In this document: positions 8,709 through 17,682 of the stretch, piece after piece
How the letters are laid out: the number at the start of each line of letters is the position of its first letter
How positions within the stretch are numbered: the first letter of the stretch is position 1
Assembly: GCF_009176975.1 (NCBI RefSeq)
Contig: NZ_WEZG01000008.1
Coordinates: forward strand, 1 to 64,000
Source of the DNA: Aureimonas psammosilenae
GTDB taxonomy: Bacteria > Pseudomonadota > Alphaproteobacteria > Rhizobiales > Rhizobiaceae
DNA length: 64,000 nucleotides
Direction of reading: 5' to 3'
Made by a program: the position numbers and the translations under genes
The notes under the pieces: generated by a model
What the model was told of the DNA's origin: nothing
The model's input: the letters and a program-made list of their open reading frames with translations, nothing else
Databases searched by the model: none

Positions 8709-9587
8709 ATGGTCCGTCCGCATCTACCCCTCAACGCGCTCCGGGCCTTCGAAGCCTCCGCGCGGCATCGCAACTTCACCAAGGCGGCGATCGAGCTTTG
8801 CGTGACGCAAGGGGCCGTCAGCCATCAGGTGAAAGCGCTGGAAAGCCTTCTCGGCGTCGTCCTGTTCGAGCGCCTGCCGCGCGGCCTGATGCTGACGCAG
8901 GAAGGCGAAACGCTGCTGCCGACCCTGCGCGACGCCTTCGACCGGATCGCCGGCACGCTGCAGCGCTTCGATGGCGGGCAGTATCGCGAGGTGGTGAGGG
9001 TCGGGGCGGTCGGCACCTTCGCGGTCGGCTGGCTTCTGCCGCGCTTGGGCCAATTCCGCGAACGCCATCCCTTCATCGATCTTCGGCTTTCCACCAACAA
9101 CAACCGCGTCGACATGGCGGCGGAAGGCCTCGACCTGTCGATCCGCTTCGGTGCGGGCGCCTGGCACGGCCTGAACGCCGTGTCCGTCCTCAATGCCCCC
9201 TTCACCCCGCTCTGCGCCCCGGTGATCGCCCGCCGGCTCAGCGGCGAGCCCTCCGCTCTCGTTCACGAAACGCTTCTGCGCTCTTATCGCGCCGACGAAT
9301 GGACGACGTGGTTCGCGGCAGCGGGTTTATCTGAGCCCGCGCCGCATCGAAGCACCATCGTGTTCGATTCCTCGCTCGCCATGATGGAAGCGGCGGTCCA
9401 GGGGGCGGGCGTGGCGCTGGCGCCGCCCTTGATGTTCGCCCGTCAACTGGACGCGGGCGCGATCGTCCGCCCCTTTGCGGCCGAGACGGTGCTCGGTGGC
9501 TACTGGCTGACCTCGCAGCAAACCCGCCCCGTCACGGGCGCCATGAGCGCCTTTCGCGACTGGCTCCTGGGGAGTGCCATCGGATAA
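8709..9587 (+). CDS. ampR: LysR-type regulator of ampC (AmpR-like)
   Basis: A 292-residue LysR protein from the ATG at 8709, preceded by GAGGG at a good ribosome-binding distance. An upstream in-frame ATG at 8697 lacks one. The N-terminus PHLPLNALRAFEASARH is very close to known AmpR proteins, and the winged HTH (NFTKAAIELCVTQGAVSHQVKALES) follows at about residues 23-47. The C-terminal effector domain has the SIRFGAGAWHGL segment typical of the GcvA/AmpR branch. It should bind the divergent gap, repress ampC when bound to UDP-MurNAc-pentapeptide and activate it with anhydro-muropeptides; this is family knowledge, not shown here. Confidence 0.88.
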   Translation: MVRPHLPLNALRAFEASARHRNFTKAAIELCVTQGAVSHQVKALESLLGVVLFERLPRGLMLTQEGETLLPTLRDAFDRIAGTLQRFDGGQYREVVRVGAVGTFAVGWLLPRLGQFRERHPFIDLRLSTNNNRVDMAAEGLDLSIRFGAGAWHGLNAVSVLNAPFTPLCAPVIARRLSGEPSALVHETLLRSYRADEWTTWFAAAGLSEPAPHRSTIVFDSSLAMMEAAVQGAGVALAPPLMFARQLDAGAIVRPFAAETVLGGYWLTSQQTRPVTGAMSAFRDWLLGSAIG

Positions 9588-9752
9588 AGCAGGCGCGCTG
9601 GAGGGAGCGACGATAACCCGCGCGCCGAACACGGATGTTCGAGGGGCACGTTAACGGGAGTTGCTTATATAGCTTGAGTTGAGTCTCCCGGAGAAGGACG
9701 GCGGGTGCATGATCGGATCACCGGTGCGTAAGGGTTCGGGACACATGCCGCT

Positions 9753-11510
9753 ATGATCGCATCCGCCTTCTGGAAATCGCCGCAGCGCAACAAGATCCTT
9801 TTGCTGGCCCTCGCGCTGGTCGCCGTGGTCGGGCTGGCGGCCTACGCCCAGATCTGGCTGAACGCCTGGAACCGGCCGTTCTACGACGCTCTCGCCCGAA
9901 AGGATTTCGGGGAGTTCGTGCGTCAGCTCGGGGTGTTCGCGGGTCTGGCCAGCGTGCTCCTCGCCCTGAACGTCGCGCAGCTCTGGCTCAACCAGACGAG
10001 CAAGGTGACCCTTCGCGAAGGGCTGGTGCACGATCTTCTGGACGAGTGGCTGAAGCCGCTGCGCGCTTTCCGCCTGTCGAATGCGGGCGAGATCGGCGCC
10101 AATCCCGATCAGCGCATCCACGAGGATGCGAGGCACCTCACCGAACTGTCTGTGGATCTCGGCATCGGCCTCCTCCAGGCGACGCTTCTCCTCGTCAGCT
10201 TCGTCGGCGTTCTCTGGGGCCTGTCGCGCAGCATGGTTCTGCATGTCGGCGGCCATGACTTCGTCCTTCCCGGCTACATGGTGTGGAGCGCCCTGTTCTA
10301 CGCCGGCGCGGCCTCGCTCCTGTCTTGGTGGATCGGGCGGCCGCTGATCCAGCTCAACGCCGCGCGCTATGCCCGCGAAGCCGAGCTGCGGTTCGCGCTG
10401 GTACGCATGAACGAGGGGGTGGGAAGCATCGCCGCCTATGGCGGCGAGGCGGACGAAAGGGGGCGGGTCGAGAGCATCTTCCAGACCGTTCTGGCAAGCT
10501 CGCGCCGGATCGTCGGCGCGGTGACCCGGCTGACCTGGGTGACGGCGGGCTACGGCTGGTTCACGATCATCGCCCCGATCCTGGTGGCCGCCCCGATCTA
10601 CTTCAACCCCAATGCCAACCTGACCTTCGGCGAGCTGATGATGATCGTCGGGGCCTTCAATCAAGTGCAGCAGTCGCTTCGCTGGTTCGTCGACAACTTC
10701 TCCGTGATCGCCGACTGGCGCGCCACCCTGATCCGCATCGCGAGCTTCCGGCGCACGATCCTGGCCATCGACACACTGGGCCGCACCGAAGGCCAGATCA
10801 CCTTCGAGGAAGGCGGGTCGGGCTTTCGCTTCGAGAATCTTGCCATCGCCGCTCCCGAATGCTGCCGGCTGAAGGAAACGGCGGTCGAGCTGGAGCCCGG
10901 CGAGCGGGTGTCCGTCGCAGGCGAGACCGGCGAACAAAGCACCTTGCTGTTCCGGGCGCTCGCCGGCCTTTGGCCCTGGGGAAGCGGGCGGGTCGTCCAT
11001 CCCCCGCGCGGCTCGATCATGTTCATGCCCGCGCAGGCCTATATGCCGCCCGGAAGCTTGCGCGCGGCGATCTCCTATCCCCGTTCCGACGAAACGCAGC
11101 CCATCGGCGAGATCGCCAAGGCGTTCGAAGCCCTCGGGCTCGAGCGCCGTCTCGGCTCGCTCGACACGGTGGAGCGATGGGACCAGCTCGGCAACGACGA
11201 GCAGCAGCGCCTCGCCTTTGTCCGGGTGATCCTGCAGCGGCCCGACTGGCTAGTGCTCGACCACGTCCTGGATTCTCTGGAAGAAGAAAGCCGGGCTCGG
11301 GTCGAGGCGCTGCTTCGGGGCGAGCTGAAGGACATGGGGATCATCAGCCTTGGGGAAGCCGAGCCCGGCGACCTCTTCACGCGGACCCTGCACCTCGTCC
11401 CGAACCCCGCCGGCCCGACCTTCGAGCCAGTCGCCGATGCTGAAGCGGCGGCAAAGGCGGCGGCGAGGAAGACCAGGCGATCGGTGAAGCAGGTGGAGCC
11501 CGCGCAATGA
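9753..11510 (+). CDS. SbmA/YddA-type transporter with a degenerate ATPase domain
   Basis: A 585-residue fusion of an SbmA/BacA-like membrane domain (about 1-340, with helices near 15-37, 58-78, 155-175, 190-212, 268-288) and a C-terminal ABC ATPase-like domain (about 355-560) as in YddA. The ATPase motifs are broken. Walker A is GETGEQST (390-397), one residue short and without the GK. Walker B is LVLDH with H504 in place of the catalytic Glu. The signature LSxGE is GNDE (480-483), and the switch His is E535. ATP hydrolysis is therefore unlikely; transport may be proton-driven as in SbmA/BacA. The stop overlaps the GH144 start by 4 bases, so it is coupled to beta-1,2-glucan genes. The cargo could be a glucan fragment or peptide; unknown. 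Confidence 0.88.
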   Translation: MIASAFWKSPQRNKILLLALALVAVVGLAAYAQIWLNAWNRPFYDALARKDFGEFVRQLGVFAGLASVLLALNVAQLWLNQTSKVTLREGLVHDLLDEWLKPLRAFRLSNAGEIGANPDQRIHEDARHLTELSVDLGIGLLQATLLLVSFVGVLWGLSRSMVLHVGGHDFVLPGYMVWSALFYAGAASLLSWWIGRPLIQLNAARYAREAELRFALVRMNEGVGSIAAYGGEADERGRVESIFQTVLASSRRIVGAVTRLTWVTAGYGWFTIIAPILVAAPIYFNPNANLTFGELMMIVGAFNQVQQSLRWFVDNFSVIADWRATLIRIASFRRTILAIDTLGRTEGQITFEEGGSGFRFENLAIAAPECCRLKETAVELEPGERVSVAGETGEQSTLLFRALAGLWPWGSGRVVHPPRGSIMFMPAQAYMPPGSLRAAISYPRSDETQPIGEIAKAFEALGLERRLGSLDTVERWDQLGNDEQQRLAFVRVILQRPDWLVLDHVLDSLEEESRARVEALLRGELKDMGIISLGEAEPGDLFTRTLHLVPNPAGPTFEPVADAEAAAKAAARKTRRSVKQVEPAQ

Positions 11511-12769
11511 CGGGAGAAGACATGCCGGGCAAGCGACTGACGGACGAACAGCTTCTCGACCGCGTGCAGAAGCAGTCCTTCCTCTACTTCTGGGAAGGCG
11601 GCCATCCGACGAGCGGCCTCGCACGCGACCGCATCCGGCGCGAAGGCGATCCCGAGGACGACGCGGTGGCGATCGGGGCCACCGGCTTCGGCGCGATGGC
11701 CATCATCGTGGCCTGCGAGCGCGGCTGGATAACCCGCACCGAAGCGGTGGATCGCATCAACCGGATGCTCGGCCTTCTGACGAACGCCCCCTGCTACCAC
11801 GGCATGTTTCCGCATTTCATGAACGGCGCGACCGGCGCCGTCCTTCCGTTCGGGCGCAAGGACGATGGCGGCGACGTCGTGGAATCGGCGCTCCTCCTCC
11901 AGGGCCTCCTTTGCGCGCGCGCCTATTTCGACGCCGACACGGACGGCGAGAAGCGGCTGCGCGGGGCGGTCACCTATCTCTGGAACGACGCGGAATGGGA
12001 CTGGTACACCCAAGGGCGCGAGGTCCTGACATGGCACTGGAGCCCGACGAACGGTTTTGCGTTGAACCACCCCGTGCGCGGTTGGAACGAGTGCCTGATC
12101 GCCTATGTCCTGGCGGCATCCTCGCCGACATTCCCGATCGCACCATCGGTGTATCATCGAGGCTACGCGGAAGGGCGCTTCTTCCTGAACGGTCGATACC
12201 AGGAACGCATCGAACTGCCGCTCGGACCGGAAGGCGGCGGGCCCTTGTTCTTCGCGCATTACTCCTTCTGCGGTCTCGATCCGCGCGGCCTTAACGACGC
12301 CTACGCAGACTACTGGCAGCAGAATGTCCGCCACACCTTGGTCAACCGCGCCTACTGTATCCGCAACCCGAAGGGCTTCAAGGGCTATGGGCCGGACTGC
12401 TGGGGCCTGACCGCCAGCGACTCGGTCAACGGCTACGAAGCGCATTCGCCGGAGAACGACCTCTCCGTGATCAGCCCGACGGCCGCCTTATCGAGCCTGC
12501 CCTACGCGCCGACCGAGGTGATGGCGGTGCTGCGCCATCTCCACGACGATCTCGGGGACCGGCTCTGGGGTCGCTACGGGTTTCTCGACGCCTTCAGCCA
12601 GGAGCACGACTGGGTGGCGGACTGGTTCCTCGGCATCGACCAGGGGCCGATCGTCACGATGATCGAGAACCATCGAAGCGGGCTGATGTGGCGCCTGTTC
12701 ATGAGCGTTCCGGAGATTCAGGTCGGGCTGAAGCGGCTGGAGTTCCAATCGCCGGCGCTGTCGGCATGA
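11507..12769 (+). CDS. GH144-type (glycoamylase domain) beta-1,2-glucanase
   Basis: A 420-residue all-helical (alpha/alpha)6-barrel protein of the Glycoamylase domain family, which in CAZy terms corresponds to GH144 endo-beta-1,2-glucanases. Diagnostic segments are FLYFWEGGHPTSGLARDR, GATGFGAMAIIVACERGW, GGDVVESALLLQGLL and WNECLIAYVLAASSP; the Glu in the last is a candidate catalytic residue. There is no signal peptide, so the enzyme should act in the cytoplasm on imported or newly made glucan. A 4-base overlap joins it to the transporter upstream and another to the GH15 gene downstream. The convergent GH94 gene suggests the products go to phosphorolysis. Specificity (endo-glucanase or sophorose-releasing) cannot be read from sequence. 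Confidence 0.85.
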   Translation: MTGEDMPGKRLTDEQLLDRVQKQSFLYFWEGGHPTSGLARDRIRREGDPEDDAVAIGATGFGAMAIIVACERGWITRTEAVDRINRMLGLLTNAPCYHGMFPHFMNGATGAVLPFGRKDDGGDVVESALLLQGLLCARAYFDADTDGEKRLRGAVTYLWNDAEWDWYTQGREVLTWHWSPTNGFALNHPVRGWNECLIAYVLAASSPTFPIAPSVYHRGYAEGRFFLNGRYQERIELPLGPEGGGPLFFAHYSFCGLDPRGLNDAYADYWQQNVRHTLVNRAYCIRNPKGFKGYGPDCWGLTASDSVNGYEAHSPENDLSVISPTAALSSLPYAPTEVMAVLRHLHDDLGDRLWGRYGFLDAFSQEHDWVADWFLGIDQGPIVTMIENHRSGLMWRLFMSVPEIQVGLKRLEFQSPALSA

Positions 12770-14172
12770 GCGACACGGCACTCGACCGCTGGATTTCGGA
12801 CCAAGCCAAAGTCGCTGCGACGAGGATGCTGCGCGCCATCTCAGCGACGGACCTCGTGAAGGACCGGCCGGGTTTCGGGCAGACGGTGGTTCCCCACCCC
12901 GGTTCCGTGCTGGCCTCGCCCGTGCCGGCCTCCTACGACCCCGATCCCGACTACTTCTTCCACTGGTACCGCGATTCCGCCATCGTGATCGACGCCCTGC
13001 GGGTGGCGAGGATCGAGGGGCTTCTCGGCGATGTCGCAGAGGAACGCCTCGCCGAGTTCGTCGAGTTCACCCTGTCCCTCGACCGGATGGATCGCGACGG
13101 CATCCCCGCTCACGCGCGGTTCCGGGAAGGCGTCACGCCGGACTTCATGCGTTATGTCCGAGACGAAGCGGAGATCGCAGGCTGGACGGCGGATTGGGTC
13201 CGCAACGAGACCCGCGTGAACCCGGATGGGTCGCCCGACTTCACCCGCTGGGACCGCCCGCAGACCGATGGCGTCGCCTTACGGGCGATCACGCTTCTGC
13301 GCTGGTGGGACGTGGTAGATTCGCGCCTTCACCAGGGCATGCAAGCGGTGATCGAGGCCGACCTCGCCTTCACCCTGCGACACAGTGCCGAGCCCTCCTA
13401 CGATATCTGGGAGGAGGAACTCGGGCACCACTATTATACCGGGCTTGTCCAGGCCGAAGCGCTCGGCCTTGGCGCCGCGTGGTTCGCCACCCTTGACCGG
13501 CTGGATGAGGCGCGGGCCTGCGAGGCGGGCACTCGCGAGCTCGCATCCCGGCTCGAAGGTTTCTGGGATGCCGGGCTCGGCTTCATCCGCTCGCGGCTGG
13601 GTGTTTCGGGCGGTTCGGAACGGAAGCTCCTCGACGCGGCAATCCTTCTCGCCGTGGTCCATGCCGGTCGCACTGCCGGGCCGCACAGCGTTCTCGATCC
13701 CCGAGCGCAGGGAACCGTGACCGCCCTCGAAACCCTGTTCGAGGCCGAATACGCGATCAACCAGGATCGCCCGAAGACCCGAGGACCGGCGCTCGGCCGC
13801 TACCCCGGCGACCGCTATTACAGCGGCGGCGCTTATTACTTCTCGACCCTTGCGGCGGCCGAATTCTACTACCGGCTGTCCGCCGCCCTGGCGACCGGCG
13901 CGGAACTGCCGGTCTCGCCCGAGAACGAGTGGTTCCGAGAACGCCTGCCCGCTGGTCGCGACGCACTGGCAAACGCCGCTGCGGCCTTCAGCCGGGGCGA
14001 TGCCATCATGCGAACCGCTCAAGCCTTCATTCCCGCTTCGGGCGAGATGGCCGAACAGTTCGACCAGAACACCGGCGAACAAGCCTCGGCCAAGCACCTC
14101 ACCTGGAGCTATGCTTGTTTCATCACGGCTGCGGCGGCGCGCTCGGCTGCGAAAGGTCGCCTACAAGGCTGA
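12766..14172 (+). CDS. GH15 glucoamylase/trehalase-like hydrolase
   Basis: A 468-residue protein starting at the ATG that overlaps the GH144 stop (ATGA). GH15 features are clear: HWYRDSAIVIDAL, YDIWEEELGHHYYTG (family YDLWEE), YPGDRYYSGGAYYFSTLAAAE-like core motif, and the C-terminal AEQFDQNTGEQASAKHLTW, where the E of GEQ is the catalytic base region. No signal peptide, so it is cytoplasmic. Family members release glucose from alpha-glucosides. Its place in an operon with a beta-1,2-glucanase is unexpected and suggests either glycogen or maltodextrin recycling or a novel specificity. The last 50 bases overlap tail-to-tail with the GH94 gene. Confidence 0.87.
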   Translation: MSDTALDRWISDQAKVAATRMLRAISATDLVKDRPGFGQTVVPHPGSVLASPVPASYDPDPDYFFHWYRDSAIVIDALRVARIEGLLGDVAEERLAEFVEFTLSLDRMDRDGIPAHARFREGVTPDFMRYVRDEAEIAGWTADWVRNETRVNPDGSPDFTRWDRPQTDGVALRAITLLRWWDVVDSRLHQGMQAVIEADLAFTLRHSAEPSYDIWEEELGHHYYTGLVQAEALGLGAAWFATLDRLDEARACEAGTRELASRLEGFWDAGLGFIRSRLGVSGGSERKLLDAAILLAVVHAGRTAGPHSVLDPRAQGTVTALETLFEAEYAINQDRPKTRGPALGRYPGDRYYSGGAYYFSTLAAAEFYYRLSAALATGAELPVSPENEWFRERLPAGRDALANAAAAFSRGDAIMRTAQAFIPASGEMAEQFDQNTGEQASAKHLTWSYACFITAAAARSAAKGRLQG

Positions 14173-17100
14173 GATTCCGCAGCGCATCGGGCAGGCACGG
14201 CACCCGCTCGCGCCGGCCGAACATGCGGCGGCGGCCCATCGCGTGGCGCACGAGCATGTTGACGTAAAGCGCCGGCCCGCTGGAATAGATGCGCCAGCCG
14301 CCGTCCACCGCGATCGTACCGTCCCTGACGCGGGACCATTCGGCGCTCGCGGTATAGCGGTCCGGGAAGGCGGCATCGCTAGAGGAGAAATAGGTGTTGC
14401 GCTGCCGGAGCGAGGCGTGAGCCAGCCGGTCGGTGACGGAAATCGGGTTCACCACCGCCAGCGCATCCCACAGGGCCTGGGGTTCCCCCAGCATCGCCAT
14501 GGCTTCGGCGTAGCGCAGGTGCGAATGCGTATACATCAGCCCGATCTCCCGGCCGAAGAAGGCCGAGGATTCGGCGCGGCGGAAAATCGTCTCCAGCCCG
14601 CCATGATAGGCGAGCGGATGTTCCATGAGCCGCACGCCATCCGGAAAGGCGAGGTGCCGGCGGATGAGATCCAGATGATGGCGCGCTTGTTCCGGCGTGA
14701 ACAATCCGCCGATCATGCCCTGCGTCATCGGCAAGAGGGAATAATGCAGCCCCGTCCGTTGGTCGGCCGGATGCAGCAGAAGTTCCGGCTCCCCGCCCTC
14801 TGGCGAAAAGATCGCATAGCCCGCGACGGTGCCGTCCCGTATGAGCAGGCGCTCGAAGTCGCCGTGCATCCGGTCGCCGAGCGCATCGAGCTTTGAAGCC
14901 TCGTCGGGGTTGCCGGCGCGGCGCTGAATTTCGGCATAGCGGCGGATCTGCTGGGTGAGCAGCGCCACGGTCCAACTGCTCACCATCCGGTCGCGAAGGT
15001 CCGGGTCGACCGGCTGGAGGGAATCGTTCCAGTCGCCGTGGCCGTAGCGGATCAGGGCGGTGCCCGGCACGAAACGCTCCTGAACCGCCATCAGCAACCC
15101 CTCGACATGCGCCGAGATGGGCGTCGCCGCACTGAGCGCCGCACCTTCGTCCTCGCGCCGCCAAGACACAGGTTCACCGAGGATCGAGAGATCGTCGGTC
15201 GCCTCGATATAGTCGCAGAGCGCTTTCAGCGGCCAGACGATGACGTCGCCATGCGCTTCACGGCCCCGGATCGCGGCATAGGGTTCCAGCATGAACCATT
15301 GCGGCCAGTCGCGCGCCGCCTTGTCCTGCTCCGCGAACAGCCGTCGCAGGATTTCCCGCACCGGGGCATCGTGTTCCAGCGCCAGCAGAAGTTCGACCGG
15401 ACCCTGGCAGACGTCGCGCGTGCCCCAGGCCGCGCCTGTATATTGTTCCAGCCCGTGCGGCACGGTGAGGTGCACCATCGCGTCGTGGACGAGCCAGGGG
15501 AAGGCGGTGTTGACGGCCTCGACATCGGCGTTGCTGGAAATACCGGCCAAATGCAGGTCGCGGGTCACCTGCCGCCAGAAGTCGGCCATTTCCTGGCGCA
15601 TAGCGGTCTCGTCGCACCCTCCCGCAAACCGATCGGCCAGCGCTCGCGCTGCGCCCGCGTCGGTCAGCGAGCCGACGACGGCGAAGGTGAGTTCGTGCGT
15701 CGGCGCGGTGCGGATCGCGGCATAGGCGCCGCTGCGCCGGACGCCGTCGGAGTAAAGCAGTTCGTCCCCGCCGAGCGCTTCTACCGCAGTCGGATTGGAA
15801 ACCACCAGATGATAGCTCGCCGCCGGATAGGTGCGGCCCCAGGCATCTTCCGGGTCGGGCCTGAACGTGAAGCGCTTGGTCGAAGGATCGACGGAAATGC
15901 GCCCTCGTCCCCCGAACTCCCGCGATCCGAGCACGAGCCGGCCGAAGACGAGGAGGCGGCACGCCCTCCCCTCCACGGTGACGCGCCATTGCAGCGCCGG
16001 ATCGTCGGCCGAAACCACGGACGAGACCGTGATCGTGCGATCCGGAAGCCGGTAGAGCCAACGGCAGTCCCCGAGCCCCATCTCGAAGGCGGAGGGGATC
16101 GTCAGAAGATGCCAGGCGGCGTCGAGTTCGGCGAGGATGCGCAAGCCCCCATCGCGCCCGATATTGAAAGGATCGCGCGAGACCGAAAAGAGCTGGTGGA
16201 GCGAAGTGTTGCCGATCGTGAGTTGAGCGCCGAAGACGCCGTGCATCCACGCGGTCGCGCTGAGTGTGGCGTCGTCGGGCACGAGGGCGCGCCCGCTGCG
16301 CAGAATCGCGCCGTGGCGCCGCGCGACCATGCGTTCCTTGTCCCGCAGCACCACGTGCCGGTCATGCCCCTCGCCAGGCACGAAGAAGGACAGGAGGTGC
16401 CCGTCGCGGCGCTCCTCGTGCCGCCGCTCCGGATAAAGCGCCGCGACCTCCGCCTCGTCCAGAGCTTCCGAGACGAGCGCCGGCGCATCCTGAAGGAGGT
16501 TGCGTTCGGGGGTCGAGGTTGTGACAGGGCGCGAGGTCCAAGCCGCATGCGCCCGCTCCGCCGCCTCCACGACGGGGAGGTCTTCGTTCCCCGATGCATG
16601 AGGGTGATCGGGCTGGAAGCTGCCGAAGAAGGTCCAAGCCGCGCCTTGCCCTGGCGGAACCGTCCTCGGATGCGATTGCAGCGCGGCGCAGGCCGTTTCG
16701 GCTTGCAGCCGGATGGAGGACAAGTCGGTGCCGAAGCCGGCCGCCAGTTCGTCGGCATCGCGGAACGCCGGACCCATCACTTGCGCAAAATCGGTGGCGA
16801 AAGCCGCCGCGCCGTCGTGACAGCCATGGGCCGCCCAGTGGTGGGCATGCCCTTGCGCAAGGTTCGCCCTCGTCATCAGCACCGGCCCGATGCGCCCGGC
16901 TGAGGCCACATGATGATCGAGGTATTGCGAGGCATAGGCCTCGTTGTTCATCAGAAAGCCCGGATCGCCGAGACCGAGATCCTGAATCAGGACGGTGTCG
17001 CAGGGCACGGGCTCGGCCGAGCCGTTCTCGATCTCCACTCGCCAAAGCCAAAGCGCGCCCATCGGGTCGAGCGACAAGGTCAGGCGATGGCGGACGCCCC

Positions 17101-17410
17101 GATCCTCGCCTTCCCAGACGGCACGGTCCCGGTCGACCCCGAACCGGCCGCGCGCGCGGCCCCCGAGAAGATCGATCTGCCGGGGTTCAGTGCCACTGAC
17201 GCGCAGCACGATCCGCGCCAAACCGCATCCCAACGGCGAGCCGAGAACCTGCCCGATGAGAGTCCGACGCCCTTCGGCCTCGTGCGCGAGCCCGAAAACC
17301 GTGCCGTTCGGCAGAAGGTCGCAGATCAGCCCGCCGCCGTTCGCGATCCGGCGCAGGCCGAGTTCCTCTGGCCGGGGCGTCGAGAACGATGCTGAAGAAC
17401 CCTGTTCCAC
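14123..17410 (-). CDS. GH94 beta-1,2-oligoglucan phosphorylase-like enzyme
   Basis: A 1095-residue GH94 protein, close in length to the Listeria 1,2-beta-oligoglucan phosphorylase (about 1113). The N-terminal half is a beta-sandwich with GGGLICDLLPNGTVFGLAHE and NNEAYASQYLDHH. The C-terminal (alpha/alpha)6 barrel has GLEQYTGAAWGTRDVCQGP and RYGHGDWNDSLQP, in which D793 of GDWND is the expected general acid. The reaction would be phosphorolysis of beta-1,2-glucooligosaccharides to alpha-glucose 1-phosphate. The start is a GTG at 17410 with GGGAG 9 bases upstream. It lacks membrane and glycosyltransferase domains, so it is not a cyclic glucan synthase. The gene is convergent with GH15 and overlaps it by 50 bases. 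Confidence 0.88.
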   Translation of the reverse strand: MEQGSSASFSTPRPEELGLRRIANGGGLICDLLPNGTVFGLAHEAEGRRTLIGQVLGSPLGCGLARIVLRVSGTEPRQIDLLGGRARGRFGVDRDRAVWEGEDRGVRHRLTLSLDPMGALWLWRVEIENGSAEPVPCDTVLIQDLGLGDPGFLMNNEAYASQYLDHHVASAGRIGPVLMTRANLAQGHAHHWAAHGCHDGAAAFATDFAQVMGPAFRDADELAAGFGTDLSSIRLQAETACAALQSHPRTVPPGQGAAWTFFGSFQPDHPHASGNEDLPVVEAAERAHAAWTSRPVTTSTPERNLLQDAPALVSEALDEAEVAALYPERRHEERRDGHLLSFFVPGEGHDRHVVLRDKERMVARRHGAILRSGRALVPDDATLSATAWMHGVFGAQLTIGNTSLHQLFSVSRDPFNIGRDGGLRILAELDAAWHLLTIPSAFEMGLGDCRWLYRLPDRTITVSSVVSADDPALQWRVTVEGRACRLLVFGRLVLGSREFGGRGRISVDPSTKRFTFRPDPEDAWGRTYPAASYHLVVSNPTAVEALGGDELLYSDGVRRSGAYAAIRTAPTHELTFAVVGSLTDAGAARALADRFAGGCDETAMRQEMADFWRQVTRDLHLAGISSNADVEAVNTAFPWLVHDAMVHLTVPHGLEQYTGAAWGTRDVCQGPVELLLALEHDAPVREILRRLFAEQDKAARDWPQWFMLEPYAAIRGREAHGDVIVWPLKALCDYIEATDDLSILGEPVSWRREDEGAALSAATPISAHVEGLLMAVQERFVPGTALIRYGHGDWNDSLQPVDPDLRDRMVSSWTVALLTQQIRRYAEIQRRAGNPDEASKLDALGDRMHGDFERLLIRDGTVAGYAIFSPEGGEPELLLHPADQRTGLHYSLLPMTQGMIGGLFTPEQARHHLDLIRRHLAFPDGVRLMEHPLAYHGGLETIFRRAESSAFFGREIGLMYTHSHLRYAEAMAMLGEPQALWDALAVVNPISVTDRLAHASLRQRNTYFSSSDAAFPDRYTASAEWSRVRDGTIAVDGGWRIYSSGPALYVNMLVRHAMGRRRMFGRRERVPCLPDALRNLSLVGDLSQPSAPPQP

Positions 17411-17682
17411 GAATGCGCGCTCCCGATCCCAAGCCTGTTGCTGAATGTAGGGCGCAATCGGACGGCATCCGGCCCCGCCGATCAGGCTGCCTTCCCCCCG
17501 ATCACCTTAAATTCGGCTTCGCGCTCGCGCCGGCATGTCGCGGATGCGGAGAATGTGAACACGGAGAGGGTGGTGCCGGGCGGGCGGAGGCCGTATCTCG
17601 CGCCTAGCGATTGCCTGTCGAAGGTGTCACGCCGTCCGGCGGCCCGGCTCGTCGCCGCCCGTGAAGCGTTCGTTTCGATCCC

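Noticed and set aside
9592-9626. GGCGCGC … GCGCGCC repeat after ampR as a terminator
   Set aside because: The 7-bp arms are separated by 21 bases and there is no U-tract; in DNA this GC-rich such a pair is easily due to chance.
15038-16903. Long open frame antisense to the GH94 gene (about 620 codons)
   Set aside because: High-GC codon bias opens long shadow frames. Its composition is Arg/Gly/Ala-rich and without domain features, whereas the opposite strand has a complete GH94 protein.
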